Under the pieces are notes generated by a model, which worked only from the letters and a program-made list of their open reading frames with translations, was not told where the DNA came from and made no database searches. This document shows, piece by piece, positions 33,916 to 42,765 of a stretch of 64,000 nucleotides of DNA. A program made the translations under genes and the position numbers. Every line of letters starts with the position of its first letter. Position 1 is the stretch's first letter. The stretch is from Rufibacter latericius (GTDB lineage: Bacteria; Bacteroidota; Bacteroidia; Cytophagales; Hymenobacteraceae), in NCBI RefSeq assembly GCF_003721515.1, contig NZ_RJJD01000002.1, forward strand, positions 62,001-126,000. Reading direction: 5' to 3'.

Positions 33916-35589
33916 ATGAAGCATAATAAACCAATATATTCTTTATTTCTTTTTTTCCTGATGACCATGGCCCTGCTGTCTGCCTGTGCCAAGTCGGGGG
34001 ATAAACAGGTCAAGAAAGCAGCTCTTGCCGCGGCAAAGGAATTCCCGCCGCAAACCGACAGTGTGTTTGTGGTTACTTTCACCAAAAGCGACCCAGAGTT
34101 CAAGAAGCACCTGGACTTGATGAAGCTCTTTTACCGGGAGCGGCAATATCGTTTTGCCTGGTTTAAGGACGGGGAACTTGTTCCCCAGGCATTTAAATTT
34201 GTGGAAGTATTGAACAAGGCCCACGAAGAAGGCCTTAACCCCCAGGATTACGCCAGAAAAGACCTGCAGCAGATGTTTCAAAAGGTGGAGCAGGCGAAGG
34301 ATGACTCGGTACGTCATAAACTTCAGGAGGAGTTGGATGTAACCCTAACTGCTTCTTACTTTAACTACGCCAGCGACTTTTACCGGGGTACCGTTGACCC
34401 GCGCAGCCTGGATAACATTGAATGGGAGGTTAAGAAAAACAAAATAAAGCTACACAAGGCCCTGCAAACAATCCTGAAGGAGCGGGAGAGCCGCTACCCT
34501 TATTATGAGTTTGAAGCTTTGCACCCTAACTACATACGTCTGCGCGAAGCCTTGAAACAATACCGACTGGCCAAGCAACAGGGAGGATGGCCTAAAATTG
34601 AACTAGCCACCAAGATGATTAAACCCGGTGATTCTGCCCAGGCAGTATTAACCTTACGGCACCGGATTTTGGGTAAACCTGCCGAAAACACCCCAGCTAA
34701 CCGAATCTATGATCCTGCACTGGCAACTGCGGTTAAGAACTTCCAGATCCGTCATGGCTTGAAACCCGATGGCGTGGTTGGCGGCGAGACTTTGGTGGCC
34801 ATGAACGTGCCTATTGAAAACCGTATAGACCAGATCATTATCAACATGGAACGTTGGCGCTGGGTGCCTAAACGTTTCGAAGATAAATATGTGTTCATCA
34901 ACATTCCGGAATATATGCTCCATGTGTATGAGAAAGGGAAAGAAGTGTTAAATATGAAAGTAGTGGTAGGGAAGGAGATGCACGCTACCCCCGTTTTCAG
35001 CGATAAAATGGAGTACATTGTTTTTTACCCCTACTGGAACATTACCCCACAAATATTAGAGGAAGAAATTGCGCCCGCCCAGGCAAGTAACCCCAATTAC
35101 TTAGCCCGAAACGACATGGAATTAGTAAAAGACATTGGAAACAATAAAGTGGAAGTGATGTCCCCAAGTTCAGTGGACTGGTACTCGGTAGATAAGAATT
35201 TCAAATACCGGGTTAGACAGCGTCCGGGTAAAAAGAACCCCCTTGGGTTTGTGAAGTTCATCTTCCCGAACGAGCATAACGTGTACCTTCATGACACTCC
35301 TTCTGACCATTTGTTTAACCAGGCAGAACGAGGCTTTAGCCACGGATGTATCCGGATTGAAAAACCCTTTGAGATGGCCCAATACCTGTTGAAGGATCAG
35401 AAGCAGTGGACCCCATCAGCGATTAAAGCAGCCATGCATGGCGGTCAAGAAAAATACGTTAACCTGACCGCTAAAGTACCGGTGTACATCGTTTACTTCA
35501 CCGCTTGGGTAGATGAGGCAGGTGTTGTACATTTTAGGAATGATATCTACAACCATGACCGTGACTTAGAGATGGCTTATTTTAGATAA
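33916..35589 (+). CDS. L,D-transpeptidase (YcbB/LdtD-like), lipoprotein
   Basis: 557 residues. The signal ends LLSAC with Cys24, so a lipid anchor is expected. A helical scaffold (about 60-230) is followed by a peptidoglycan-binding domain (about 240-300; HGLKPDGVVGGETLVAMNV) and a YkuD catalytic domain (about 325-490). The active-site motif is SHGCIRIEKP with His476 and Cys478. The three-part design is that of YcbB/LdtD, which makes 3-3 cross-links or joins proteins to diaminopimelate. The outer-membrane anchoring is unusual compared with E. coli LdtD, which is held by a helix. Terminator at 35628-35666. Confidence 0.93.
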   Translation: MKHNKPIYSLFLFFLMTMALLSACAKSGDKQVKKAALAAAKEFPPQTDSVFVVTFTKSDPEFKKHLDLMKLFYRERQYRFAWFKDGELVPQAFKFVEVLNKAHEEGLNPQDYARKDLQQMFQKVEQAKDDSVRHKLQEELDVTLTASYFNYASDFYRGTVDPRSLDNIEWEVKKNKIKLHKALQTILKERESRYPYYEFEALHPNYIRLREALKQYRLAKQQGGWPKIELATKMIKPGDSAQAVLTLRHRILGKPAENTPANRIYDPALATAVKNFQIRHGLKPDGVVGGETLVAMNVPIENRIDQIIINMERWRWVPKRFEDKYVFINIPEYMLHVYEKGKEVLNMKVVVGKEMHATPVFSDKMEYIVFYPYWNITPQILEEEIAPAQASNPNYLARNDMELVKDIGNNKVEVMSPSSVDWYSVDKNFKYRVRQRPGKKNPLGFVKFIFPNEHNVYLHDTPSDHLFNQAERGFSHGCIRIEKPFEMAQYLLKDQKQWTPSAIKAAMHGGQEKYVNLTAKVPVYIVYFTAWVDEAGVVHFRNDIYNHDRDLEMAYFR

Positions 35590-35627
35590 TGCCGTGATTC
35601 TTTAAAAGCCTTAAAGTTTATTTCAGG

Positions 35628-35666
35628 GGCCACCAAGCTGCTAACATATTTAGCGGTTTGGTGGCC
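35628..35666 (+). terminator. Terminator of the L,D-transpeptidase gene
   Basis: GGCCACCAA pairs with TTGGTGGCC, and the inner GCTAA pairs with TTAGC; a T-rich stretch follows (CACTCTTTTTA). Confidence 0.85.
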
Positions 35667-35965
35667 TCACTCTTTTTACACGTTTTTATAAGATAACCTT
35701 TCCCTGTTTTGTTTAATAATTAAATCCCTTCCTCTGGGCTGCTCCTAATTAAACCTTTCGTTGTCTTCCAGTAAAATTCACTAATACGAAGACCAAGGGA
35801 ATGAAAAGGGGAGGTGTTTTGATTTGACGTTTTTGACCAGCTTTTTGGAAATGAATCTAAAAACAGTTGCCTGCCACAATGGCTTACCTTGGCTTTAGTA
35901 ATGAAAAATAGGAGGGAAAAACAAAAACCATAAAAAGAAAATAAAACGAAAATCTTCCATTAATG

Positions 35966-36030
35966 AGTTACAAAAATAAACCCTGTTTACATTTGTTAAA
36001 CAAATGTAAACAGGGTTTATTTTTGTAACT
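35966..36030. repeat. 65-bp perfect palindrome
   Basis: Arms 35966-35997 and 35999-36030 are perfectly complementary over 32 bp with a single central base. The arms carry AAAAATAAACCCTG and CTGTTTACATTTG (each read 5'-3'). It is unrelated to the 35-bp repeat family and sits 186 bp upstream of the HTH gene. Confidence 0.95.
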
Positions 36031-36150
36031 TTAGAAAACGCTTTTTTGAATAGGAGGGAATTAGATCCAGTATAAAGCTGCTATTATAAGGAGGTTATCT
36101 TAATTAATTAAAGTACCTCTTCTTTATGGGATGGTACAATAAATCTAAAT

Positions 36151-36176
36151 CCCTTAAAGCCGTTTTGTTTTTAGGC
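36151..36176. repeat. Intergenic palindromic repeat, degenerate copy 19
   Basis: CCCTTAAAGCCGTTTT followed by TTTTTAGGCT; one half is recognisable. Confidence 0.3.
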
Positions 36177-36216
36177 TAGATGTTTCCTGATTGTTATACT
36201 TTTAAATTTTAAACAC

Positions 36217-36657
36217 TTGTCAGATCTATTAACAAGAATTCAGGAAATCATTGGTTGGAGCACCTTGGGGCCGGCTGCTTTTGCTGATGAAATTGGAGTC
36301 GCGCGACCTGTTGTCAGCCATATACTTTCGGGAAGAAACAAGGCCAGCCTGGAGGTGGTGCAGAAATTATTAACCCGGTACCCCGAGATTTCTGCAAAAT
36401 GGTTATTAGCGGGTGAAGGTCCAATGCTAATGACTTTAGGAAGAATTTTGGAGCCCAAGGAGGATCAAGGTGTCTTAACTGAAAGCAAAATCAAGAATGT
36501 GGTTCCTGAAGGTTTTGTCCAAGAACAAGGAAAAGTACAGAATGTAGAAAAGGGTTCTTCGGAAGAAATTAGAACTACAAACAAAGCTGGAAGGACTTTA
36601 GTGAAAGTTGTACTCCTGTATTCAGACGGAAGCTTTGAAAGCTTTGATTCTGTTTGA
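36217..36657 (+). CDS. Small HTH (Cro/C1-like) regulator
   Basis: 146 residues, starting with TTG at 36217 since the frame has no upstream ATG. The N-terminal 65 residues form an HTH of the XRE type (LGPAAFADEIGVARPVVSHILSGRNKASLEVVQKLLTRYP) with the WLLAGEGPM tail common in small Bacteroidota regulators. The rest is low complexity and charged, ending in a short strand VKVVLLYSDGSFESFDSV. Target unknown; the 65-bp palindrome upstream is one candidate operator. Confidence 0.82.
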   Translation: MSDLLTRIQEIIGWSTLGPAAFADEIGVARPVVSHILSGRNKASLEVVQKLLTRYPEISAKWLLAGEGPMLMTLGRILEPKEDQGVLTESKIKNVVPEGFVQEQGKVQNVEKGSSEEIRTTNKAGRTLVKVVLLYSDGSFESFDSV

Positions 36658-36927
36658 TGGTACTTTATAAAGGAAGGTGTTAGAGAGACTTCATTACAGT
36701 TTTTATAAGGTGAATGTGAAAAATTTAAGAGGTGTAGTTCGGTGAGGATTAAGGAAGAGTGCTTTCATTTTTGTCGAACCAGCGTTAATAGGAAGAAGTT
36801 GTCTGGAATAATTGATGTAGTCAAACCCTTTTAATAAAGTATATAGCTCCGCTCTTTTGCCTATGGTAACGTTCAGGTAACATTCAATTGCCTTCTTTGT
36901 GAATGTTTCACGCAAGCTGGCAAACCC
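36658..36927. other. 270-bp intergenic region
   Basis: A/T-rich. The minus-strand frame at 36703-36915 has no family match or ribosome site and is not called. Confidence 0.4.
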
Positions 36928-38649
36928 ATGCGACTCCTGTTCACAATTCCATTCCGCAGCCCTCTTTCACATTTCCATAAGAGCCTTGCTGGCAAGGTTG
37001 GTTTCCTCCTTTTAAGTTTGTGGTTGGTGAGCTTCAATGCTTATTCACAGGCCCGGCAGCAAACGAATGCCTTAACCCAGCACCGACCAGACTCAGCTTT
37101 CAGATCGCTCAAGAAGGAGTTGCATTAAGCAGTACAGCGGAAGGACAAAAAGGCCGAAGGGCTCTGCCTTCAGCAAATGGGGCAGATTTTCTACCATCAG
37201 GGACGTTACCCCCAAGCCTTAGACCTCCATCTTCAAGCCGACAAAATTTTCAGAGAACAACCCTTTTCGGTGCAGTTAGCCCATAACCTCAACCAAATGG
37301 GAACCCTCCATTACTACAACCGGCAAGTGGAGGTGGCGTTGCGGGAGCACAGAGAAGCCCTTGGAATATTGAGGAAGATCGAGGATAAGAAAGGAATCGC
37401 CTTCACCTACGGCAATATTGGCCACCTCTTTGAAAAGCGCCAGGCGCACGACAGTGCTTTTCATTACCAACGTTTGGCTTTGGGTCTTTACAAGGAAACT
37501 CAAGACAGTAGCGGGATCGCAAAGATCTTTGAGAATCTGGGCAGCATCTACGAGGATTTGAGCCGGTATGACTCGGCGCAGCATTACTTCCGGAAGGCCC
37601 TTTCTATAAACCAACTACTAAATGACCAGTTAGCCCAATTGGAAGTGCTCAATAACATGGGCGATGTACCTCGGAAAACAGGTGCGTACCGGGAGGGATT
37701 GGCTTACTCCTGGCGGGCAGTGCGGCTGGCGAAGGAATTGGGCGAACTGTACCAGTTGAGCAGCGGCTACCGTGATCTGGCTAAATCTCATCACGCGCTG
37801 CAGCAGGATGATAGCGCTTTCCTATACATGGAAGAGAACCGTAAAGCCCTGCTGAAAATCTACTCAGACGAGAACAACAAACAAGCCGCCTTGCTCAGCA
37901 CTCTCTATGACTTAGAAAAGAAAGACAATGAAATCACCAAACTGGAGAATGCCCGGCAGCAGAACATACTGTTAAGCATTGGAGCAGGTGTAATCCTGAT
38001 TCTGTTGCTTTCCTTAGGAGCAGTTGCCCTCAGCAGGCAGAAACTGAAACTGCGGAACGAGCAAACCTTAAGGGGACAGAAAGAGAAGATGTACCAGACA
38101 CAAAAGGAGCTGATGGAAACAGAGCTGAAGAACAAACAGCTTAGGGAGCAGTTTCTGAAAACCGAGCTGGAAACCAAAGGCAAAGAACTCTCCAGCCACA
38201 CCCTGCACGTGATCCAGAAAAGCCAGCTGCTGGAACAGCTCCGTGATAAATTACAGGAGTTGGTGAAGGAAGATAAAAGGGATCAGAAAAAGCAATTAAA
38301 GCAGTTGCTCATGCTCATTCAGCAGAACTTCAGCCAAGACAAATACTGGGAAGACTTCAGGGGAATATTTGAACAAGTGCATGAGTCATTCTTCCAGAAC
38401 CTGAAACGGCGGTGCCCTGACCTGACCGCGGCAGACCTCCGGCTGGTGGCCCTGCTCAAAATGAATCTTACCTCCACCGAGATTTCTTCGCTCCTGAACA
38501 TCTCCCTGGATAGCTTGCGGGTTTCCAGGTACCGCTTACGAAAGAAACTAACCCTTCCACAAGGAGAAAACCTGGTATCCTTTATCCAAGGCTTGCAAGA
38601 AGCCCCTTCAAAGGAAAAAGTACTGGAAGAATCGCTTGATCTGCCCTAG
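36928..38649 (+). pseudogene. TPR-containing membrane regulator with C-terminal HTH, split by an in-frame TAA
   Basis: Codons from 36928 to 38649 are one frame interrupted only by TAA at 37126-37128. Before the stop are a signal peptide (...SFNAYSQ) and the first repeat start (RSLKKELH); right after it the translation continues AVQRKDKKAEGLCLQQMG into five or six TPR units (37177 onward, about residues 1-220 of that part). Then come a membrane helix (about 263-285), a coiled coil and a LuxR-type HTH (TSTEISSLLNISLDSLRVSRYRLRKKL, about 430-460). Without the stop the product would be 573 residues, the usual build for this Bacteroidota sensor-regulator family. The stop may be a nonsense mutation (one base from CAA, AAA or GAA), a sequencing error or a genuine readthrough; the 490-residue remainder could start at 37177 but would lack the signal peptide. 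Confidence 0.75.
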
Positions 38650-38663
38650 ACCTCGGCTTCTGA

Positions 38664-38697
38664 TTTTGGCCTGTTTTACAAAAAACAGCCTTGAAAC
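38664..38697. repeat. Intergenic palindromic repeat, copy 20
   Basis: TTTTGGCCTGTTTT and AAAAACAGCCTTGAAAC around a short centre, 15 bp after the regulator stop codon. Confidence 0.65.
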
Positions 38698-38825
38698 GGG
38701 AAAGCTCAATCCTCCTAACCTAAGGATAACGGTGGCATAACAATAACATAATGGCTGTTTGTGGCAGGTGTATTGTGTTAATTATCACCTTTATAGCAAG
38801 TTGTTGTTAGGGTTGCTGCCTTCTG

Positions 38826-38865
38826 GTATACGCTGCGCAAGGGCTTGTTCACATTTTGTATACGC
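38826..38865. promoter_or_regulatory. Two direct GTATACGC boxes
   Basis: Identical 8-mers at 38826-38833 and 38858-38865, 32 bp apart (three helical turns), 61-100 bp before the TonB receptor start. A possible operator. Confidence 0.3.
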
Positions 38866-38925
38866 CAGTAAATTGCGACTAGCCCGGAGAGGACATCACC
38901 TTTACAGCATCAAACAACCAACGCT

Positions 38926-41640
38926 ATGAGGTATAAATTTTTACTCAGCTTTTGCTTTCTGGTTATGGGGCTCTCAGGAGCAGCCCAAGCGCAGCAAGCC
39001 ATTTTAAGAGGCAAGATCACCGATGCAGTGAACCAAGAGCCATTGGCCGGTGCTGCCGTGGAACTAGCCGGTACAAGCAACGGGGTTTCCACCAACCTGA
39101 ACGGGGAGTTCAGGTTATATGCCACTACTGGAAATTACACCCTGAAGGTTCATTACCTGGGGTATCAAGACACCACGTTCTCGGTGAACGTGGCCGCAGG
39201 TGAGGGAGGGGTGCTTCAGTTGCGTTTAAGAAGTAACTCCAATCACCTAAGCGATGTGGTGGTGACGGGTTCTATTCAGGGCCAGGCCCGCGCCCTGAAC
39301 CAGCAGAAGAACGCAGACAACATCAAGAACATCATTGCCGCCGACCAGATTGGTCGTTTCCCTGACCCTAATGCGGCCGAGGCTCTGCAACGGGTGCCCG
39401 GTGTAAACATTGAGCGTGATCAGGGCGAGGGTCGTTATGTGTTGGTGAGGGGTTTGGCGCCGCAGTTCACCAACATCAACGTGAACGGCGAACAGATTCC
39501 ATCCCCGGAAGCGGATGTGCGCTTTGTGGCGCTGGACGCCATTCCATCAGACCAACTCGCCTCCATGGAGATTTCCAAATCTTTGACACCAGACATGGAT
39601 GGTGATGCCATTGGTGGGTCGGTGAACTTGATTACACGAACCGCCCAGAGTGGACGTCCGCAAATTTCAGGTTCGTTGGCAGGGGGCTACAATAACCTCA
39701 TGGAGAAACCAAATGTGAACGGACAGTTGCAGTACGGGCAGCGTTTCGGGAAAAACGACAGGTTAGGTTTTCTGGTGAACGGAAACTACTACCAAAACAA
39801 ACTGGGCTCAGACAATTGGGAATTCGCACCTCAGGACAATGAACTGGAACTACGTGATTATGAATTGACCCGTACCCGCACTGGCTTTAGTAGCACCTTA
39901 GACTACAAGTTCAACCCCAACCATGAGGTGTTCGTGCGGGGTCTGTACTCCCGCTTCACAGACCGGGAATGGCGCCGTCGTTACGTGTTCATCCCTGAAG
40001 ACGAGGAGATTGAGAAGCTTACCAAAGACCGTTTTGAAGAGCAATCTATCCTTTCAATCAATGCTGGGGCAAAACACACGTTCAAAGGCTTCTTCCTGAA
40101 CTATGAGGCGCAATATTCCTATGGAGAGCAGAACACGCCTTATGACAATGAGGTAGGATTCATCGCCGGAATACCCTCTTCTTTTGGTTTTCCAACTCGG
40201 CAGTACCCGCAGATAGACATAGAAAGCTTTTCTAATAACAGCCAATATGAGCTGGACGGAGCTGAGTTTGGGCACACCCTTGCCAAAGACCGAAACCTCA
40301 CGGCCAAACTGGATGTAGGCATTCCGTACAAGCTGGGCGTTAATAGCGGCCTTGTTAAATTTGGCGGTAAGATGCGCCGCAAGCGGAAGAGCTATGACAT
40401 TACCGCCAATACTTATGAAGGAAGAGACGGCGTGCCTACTTTAGATGCCTTTGCCGGCTCTCCGGTGAAAGACTCGTTCCTGGGCGGCCGTATCAACTTG
40501 GGCAATCCCTTAGACGTGACTCAGTTTGTAGACTACTTCAACGCCAACCCGGCACAGTTTGAATTAGACGTAGAAGGCAAGAATATTGATGAAGCATTGG
40601 AAGCATTTGAGGCCGAAGAGAACGTGTATGCCGGTTTCGGGATGGTACGGCAACAGATGGGACCTTTGATGGTGCTGGCCGGCCTTAGATACGAGAAGAC
40701 CCAAGTGGACTACTCTTCTAAAGATGTCATCATTAACGCAGCCGGGGATCTGGAGGCCATTCGTCCGGTCATCGGAAGTTCTACCTATGACTTTTTGTTG
40801 CCCCAGCTTCATCTGAAATATGAGCTAAACAAATTCACTAACCTGCGGGCTGCGGCTACTTACAGCTACGCGCGTCCTAACTTCAGTGAGTTGATCCCTG
40901 CGCAGGAAATCAACCAGGAAGATAATCTGGCAACTCTAGGCAATGCTAACCTAAAGCCGGTAAGTGCTTTTAACCTGGATGTTCTGGCTGAGCGGTACTT
41001 CGGGAATGTGGGCGTGCTTTCCGGCGGATTCTTCTACAAGAAGCTGGATGATTTCATCTACCGGAAAGTGATCTTCGCGAGTCCTTACCCGCTGGTAGGC
41101 GCACCCATTGTGGAGAGCATTGACGTAGTGCAGTCGCAGAATGGAAACAAGGCGAACTTAACCGGTTTTGAAGTGGCCTACCAAGGTAACCTTACTTTTT
41201 TGCCAGGGTTCCTTCGCAACTTCAGTTTGTACACAAACTACACCTACACGCACTCAAACGCCAAGATCCAGAGCCGCTCGGCCAGCAGCAGCAACCCAAA
41301 TGCCACTGAAAGCCTTCGTCTGCCCGGGCAAGCCAGAAACGTAGGAAACATCTCTTTGAGCTATGAAGGCCAGAAGTTCACCACCCGTGCTTCCATGAAC
41401 TTTAACGGCGAGTACCTGAGCGAGATCGGCGGATCTTCTGAGGAAGACATCTACGTGAAGAACCGTGCCCAATTAGACTTCAGCGCCAGCTATGCCGTGA
41501 ACTCCCGTTTGCGGTTTTTCACCGAGTTCATGAACTTAACCAATCAGCCCTTTGAGCGCTTCATGGGCTACAAAGACCAGTTAATCCAGCGTGAATTCTA
41601 CTCTTGGTGGAGCCGCATAGGCCTTAAGTTCGATCTATAA
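38926..41640 (+). CDS. TonB-dependent receptor of the phytase locus
   Basis: 904 residues. A signal peptide (ending AQAQ) is followed by a carboxypeptidase-regulatory-like domain (about 25-105; LRGKITDAVNQEPLAGAAVEL), a plug (about 110-235; GRFPDPNAAEALQRVPGVNIERD and IGGSVNLITR) and a long barrel that ends RIGLKFDL with the typical aromatic-rich C-terminus. The plug variant with NAAEALQRVPGV is the branch often annotated as TonB receptor without SusD. Next on the strand are an acidic lipoprotein and a beta-propeller phytase, so the ligand is likely inositol phosphate or a related phosphorylated compound. Confidence 0.92.
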   Translation: MRYKFLLSFCFLVMGLSGAAQAQQAILRGKITDAVNQEPLAGAAVELAGTSNGVSTNLNGEFRLYATTGNYTLKVHYLGYQDTTFSVNVAAGEGGVLQLRLRSNSNHLSDVVVTGSIQGQARALNQQKNADNIKNIIAADQIGRFPDPNAAEALQRVPGVNIERDQGEGRYVLVRGLAPQFTNINVNGEQIPSPEADVRFVALDAIPSDQLASMEISKSLTPDMDGDAIGGSVNLITRTAQSGRPQISGSLAGGYNNLMEKPNVNGQLQYGQRFGKNDRLGFLVNGNYYQNKLGSDNWEFAPQDNELELRDYELTRTRTGFSSTLDYKFNPNHEVFVRGLYSRFTDREWRRRYVFIPEDEEIEKLTKDRFEEQSILSINAGAKHTFKGFFLNYEAQYSYGEQNTPYDNEVGFIAGIPSSFGFPTRQYPQIDIESFSNNSQYELDGAEFGHTLAKDRNLTAKLDVGIPYKLGVNSGLVKFGGKMRRKRKSYDITANTYEGRDGVPTLDAFAGSPVKDSFLGGRINLGNPLDVTQFVDYFNANPAQFELDVEGKNIDEALEAFEAEENVYAGFGMVRQQMGPLMVLAGLRYEKTQVDYSSKDVIINAAGDLEAIRPVIGSSTYDFLLPQLHLKYELNKFTNLRAAATYSYARPNFSELIPAQEINQEDNLATLGNANLKPVSAFNLDVLAERYFGNVGVLSGGFFYKKLDDFIYRKVIFASPYPLVGAPIVESIDVVQSQNGNKANLTGFEVAYQGNLTFLPGFLRNFSLYTNYTYTHSNAKIQSRSASSSNPNATESLRLPGQARNVGNISLSYEGQKFTTRASMNFNGEYLSEIGGSSEEDIYVKNRAQLDFSASYAVNSRLRFFTEFMNLTNQPFERFMGYKDQLIQREFYSWWSRIGLKFDL

Positions 41641-41642
41641 AT

Positions 41643-41678
41643 CTAGGGGCTGTTTTTTAACCAAAATCCGAAAAACAC
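41643..41678. repeat. Intergenic palindromic repeat, copy 21, abutting a start codon
   Basis: Left half TAGGGGCTGTTTTTT and then CCGAAAAACAC directly before the ATG at 41679. The right arm is cut short at the start codon, as in the minus-strand cases. Confidence 0.45.
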
Positions 41679-42713
41679 ATGAAAAACATAAGATTCTGGG
41701 CGCTCGCCGGAGCGTTCCTCTGTACCCTGTCTGCTTGTGATGAGAAAGACGAAGATGTGGTAACGCCGCTGATGGGCATCGCTTATCCGCAGGTGGTTTT
41801 GTTCTCAGATGAAGGAGACGGGGGCTTGGAAGACGAAGACAAATTCAGCTTCAAGATAACCTTAGCAGACCGGGTAGATCCAGCAGGCGAAGATTTGGGT
41901 GGTAAAGTGGTGCCGCTTGAAAAAGAAGTCACCGTTCATTTTCAAATAACAGGAACGGAAGGGTTCACCCAACTTTCAGACTACATCAAAGACTGGACGG
42001 CCTTTTATGAAATAGACGATTGCACCACCTCAGAAGACCAAAACATAGACCTTGACCTCACCTTTGACCCCGCAACCGGCCTCGGATCGGTACGGTTCCC
42101 GGCCGGAGTAGATGAGATTGAAGTGGAGTTCGAAACCAATGAGGGGCTGTTTGAAGATGACACATTCAACAGCCAGGGAAGAGGTCTGGTGCTGAAACTT
42201 ATCGGGCTCCATGGCAACAGCCAGAACGTGGTAGCCAACACTACCAGTGAATTTGAATACAAGGTACTTGACGATGAAGGAGTTTACGGGGAGTGGGAGC
42301 TAGATGTGGAGGACGCCTCCGAGTTCCAGAACTTCAAAAGCCTGTTCGGGCTCATCAGTGCAGACATTAAAGACTTGAAGGCTGAGGATGTTGAGGAGAT
42401 CACTATTGCCTTTGGGTACGGCGAATGGAAAGCCGAAGTGAAGCTGCAAGAGACTGAAATGATAGAAGAGTGCGGCAAAGGAAAGGCTGAAAACAAGGTG
42501 ATTGAATTAGAAGCCGAGTTTGAGGAACTGGAAGATGACAAGCCGGAAGGCAAGGTTGAGTTTGCTGAAAGCATTGAGCAGGAAAACGGCTCTGAGGTTG
42601 ACTTCACGTATGCCGGTACCTTTCAGGTGATTGGAAAAAAACTCACCCTTACTTTAAAAGGGGAATACGATGATTCTGAAACCAGTGCCCTTACCCTTCA
42701 CCTTAAAAAATAA
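41679..42713 (+). CDS. Acidic lipoprotein between receptor and phytase
   Basis: 344 residues. Lipobox TLSAC with Cys20. The mature protein is strongly acidic (many EDED runs) and looks like two beta-sandwich parts: one near 30-200 including VHFQITGTEGFTQLSDYI, the other near 200-344 (EWELDVEDASEFQNF). No family recognised; a calcium-binding or substrate-presenting partner of the TonB receptor is plausible. 38 bp after the receptor, 52 bp before the phytase. Confidence 0.75.
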   Translation: MKNIRFWALAGAFLCTLSACDEKDEDVVTPLMGIAYPQVVLFSDEGDGGLEDEDKFSFKITLADRVDPAGEDLGGKVVPLEKEVTVHFQITGTEGFTQLSDYIKDWTAFYEIDDCTTSEDQNIDLDLTFDPATGLGSVRFPAGVDEIEVEFETNEGLFEDDTFNSQGRGLVLKLIGLHGNSQNVVANTTSEFEYKVLDDEGVYGEWELDVEDASEFQNFKSLFGLISADIKDLKAEDVEEITIAFGYGEWKAEVKLQETEMIEECGKGKAENKVIELEAEFEELEDDKPEGKVEFAESIEQENGSEVDFTYAGTFQVIGKKLTLTLKGEYDDSETSALTLHLKK

Positions 42714-42765
42714 AAACCAGGCAGCTTAAGCTTTAAGGCAACTGCATTTTTCCCCATCTACTATA

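Larger units (their letters stand above)
35590..36216. other. 627-bp intergenic region with long palindrome
   Basis: Contains the transpeptidase terminator (35628-35666), A/T-rich sequence, a 65-bp perfect palindrome (35966-36030) and a degenerate repeat copy (36151-36176). No gene seen. Confidence 0.7.
38650..38925. other. 276-bp region upstream of the phytase locus
   Basis: Holds repeat copy 20 (38664-38697) and two GTATACGC boxes at 38826-38833 and 38858-38865. Probably contains the TonB receptor promoter. Confidence 0.5.

Noticed and set aside
36703-36915. 70-residue minus-strand frame
   Set aside because: No similarity to known families; lies just upstream of the TPR regulator gene in A/T-rich sequence.
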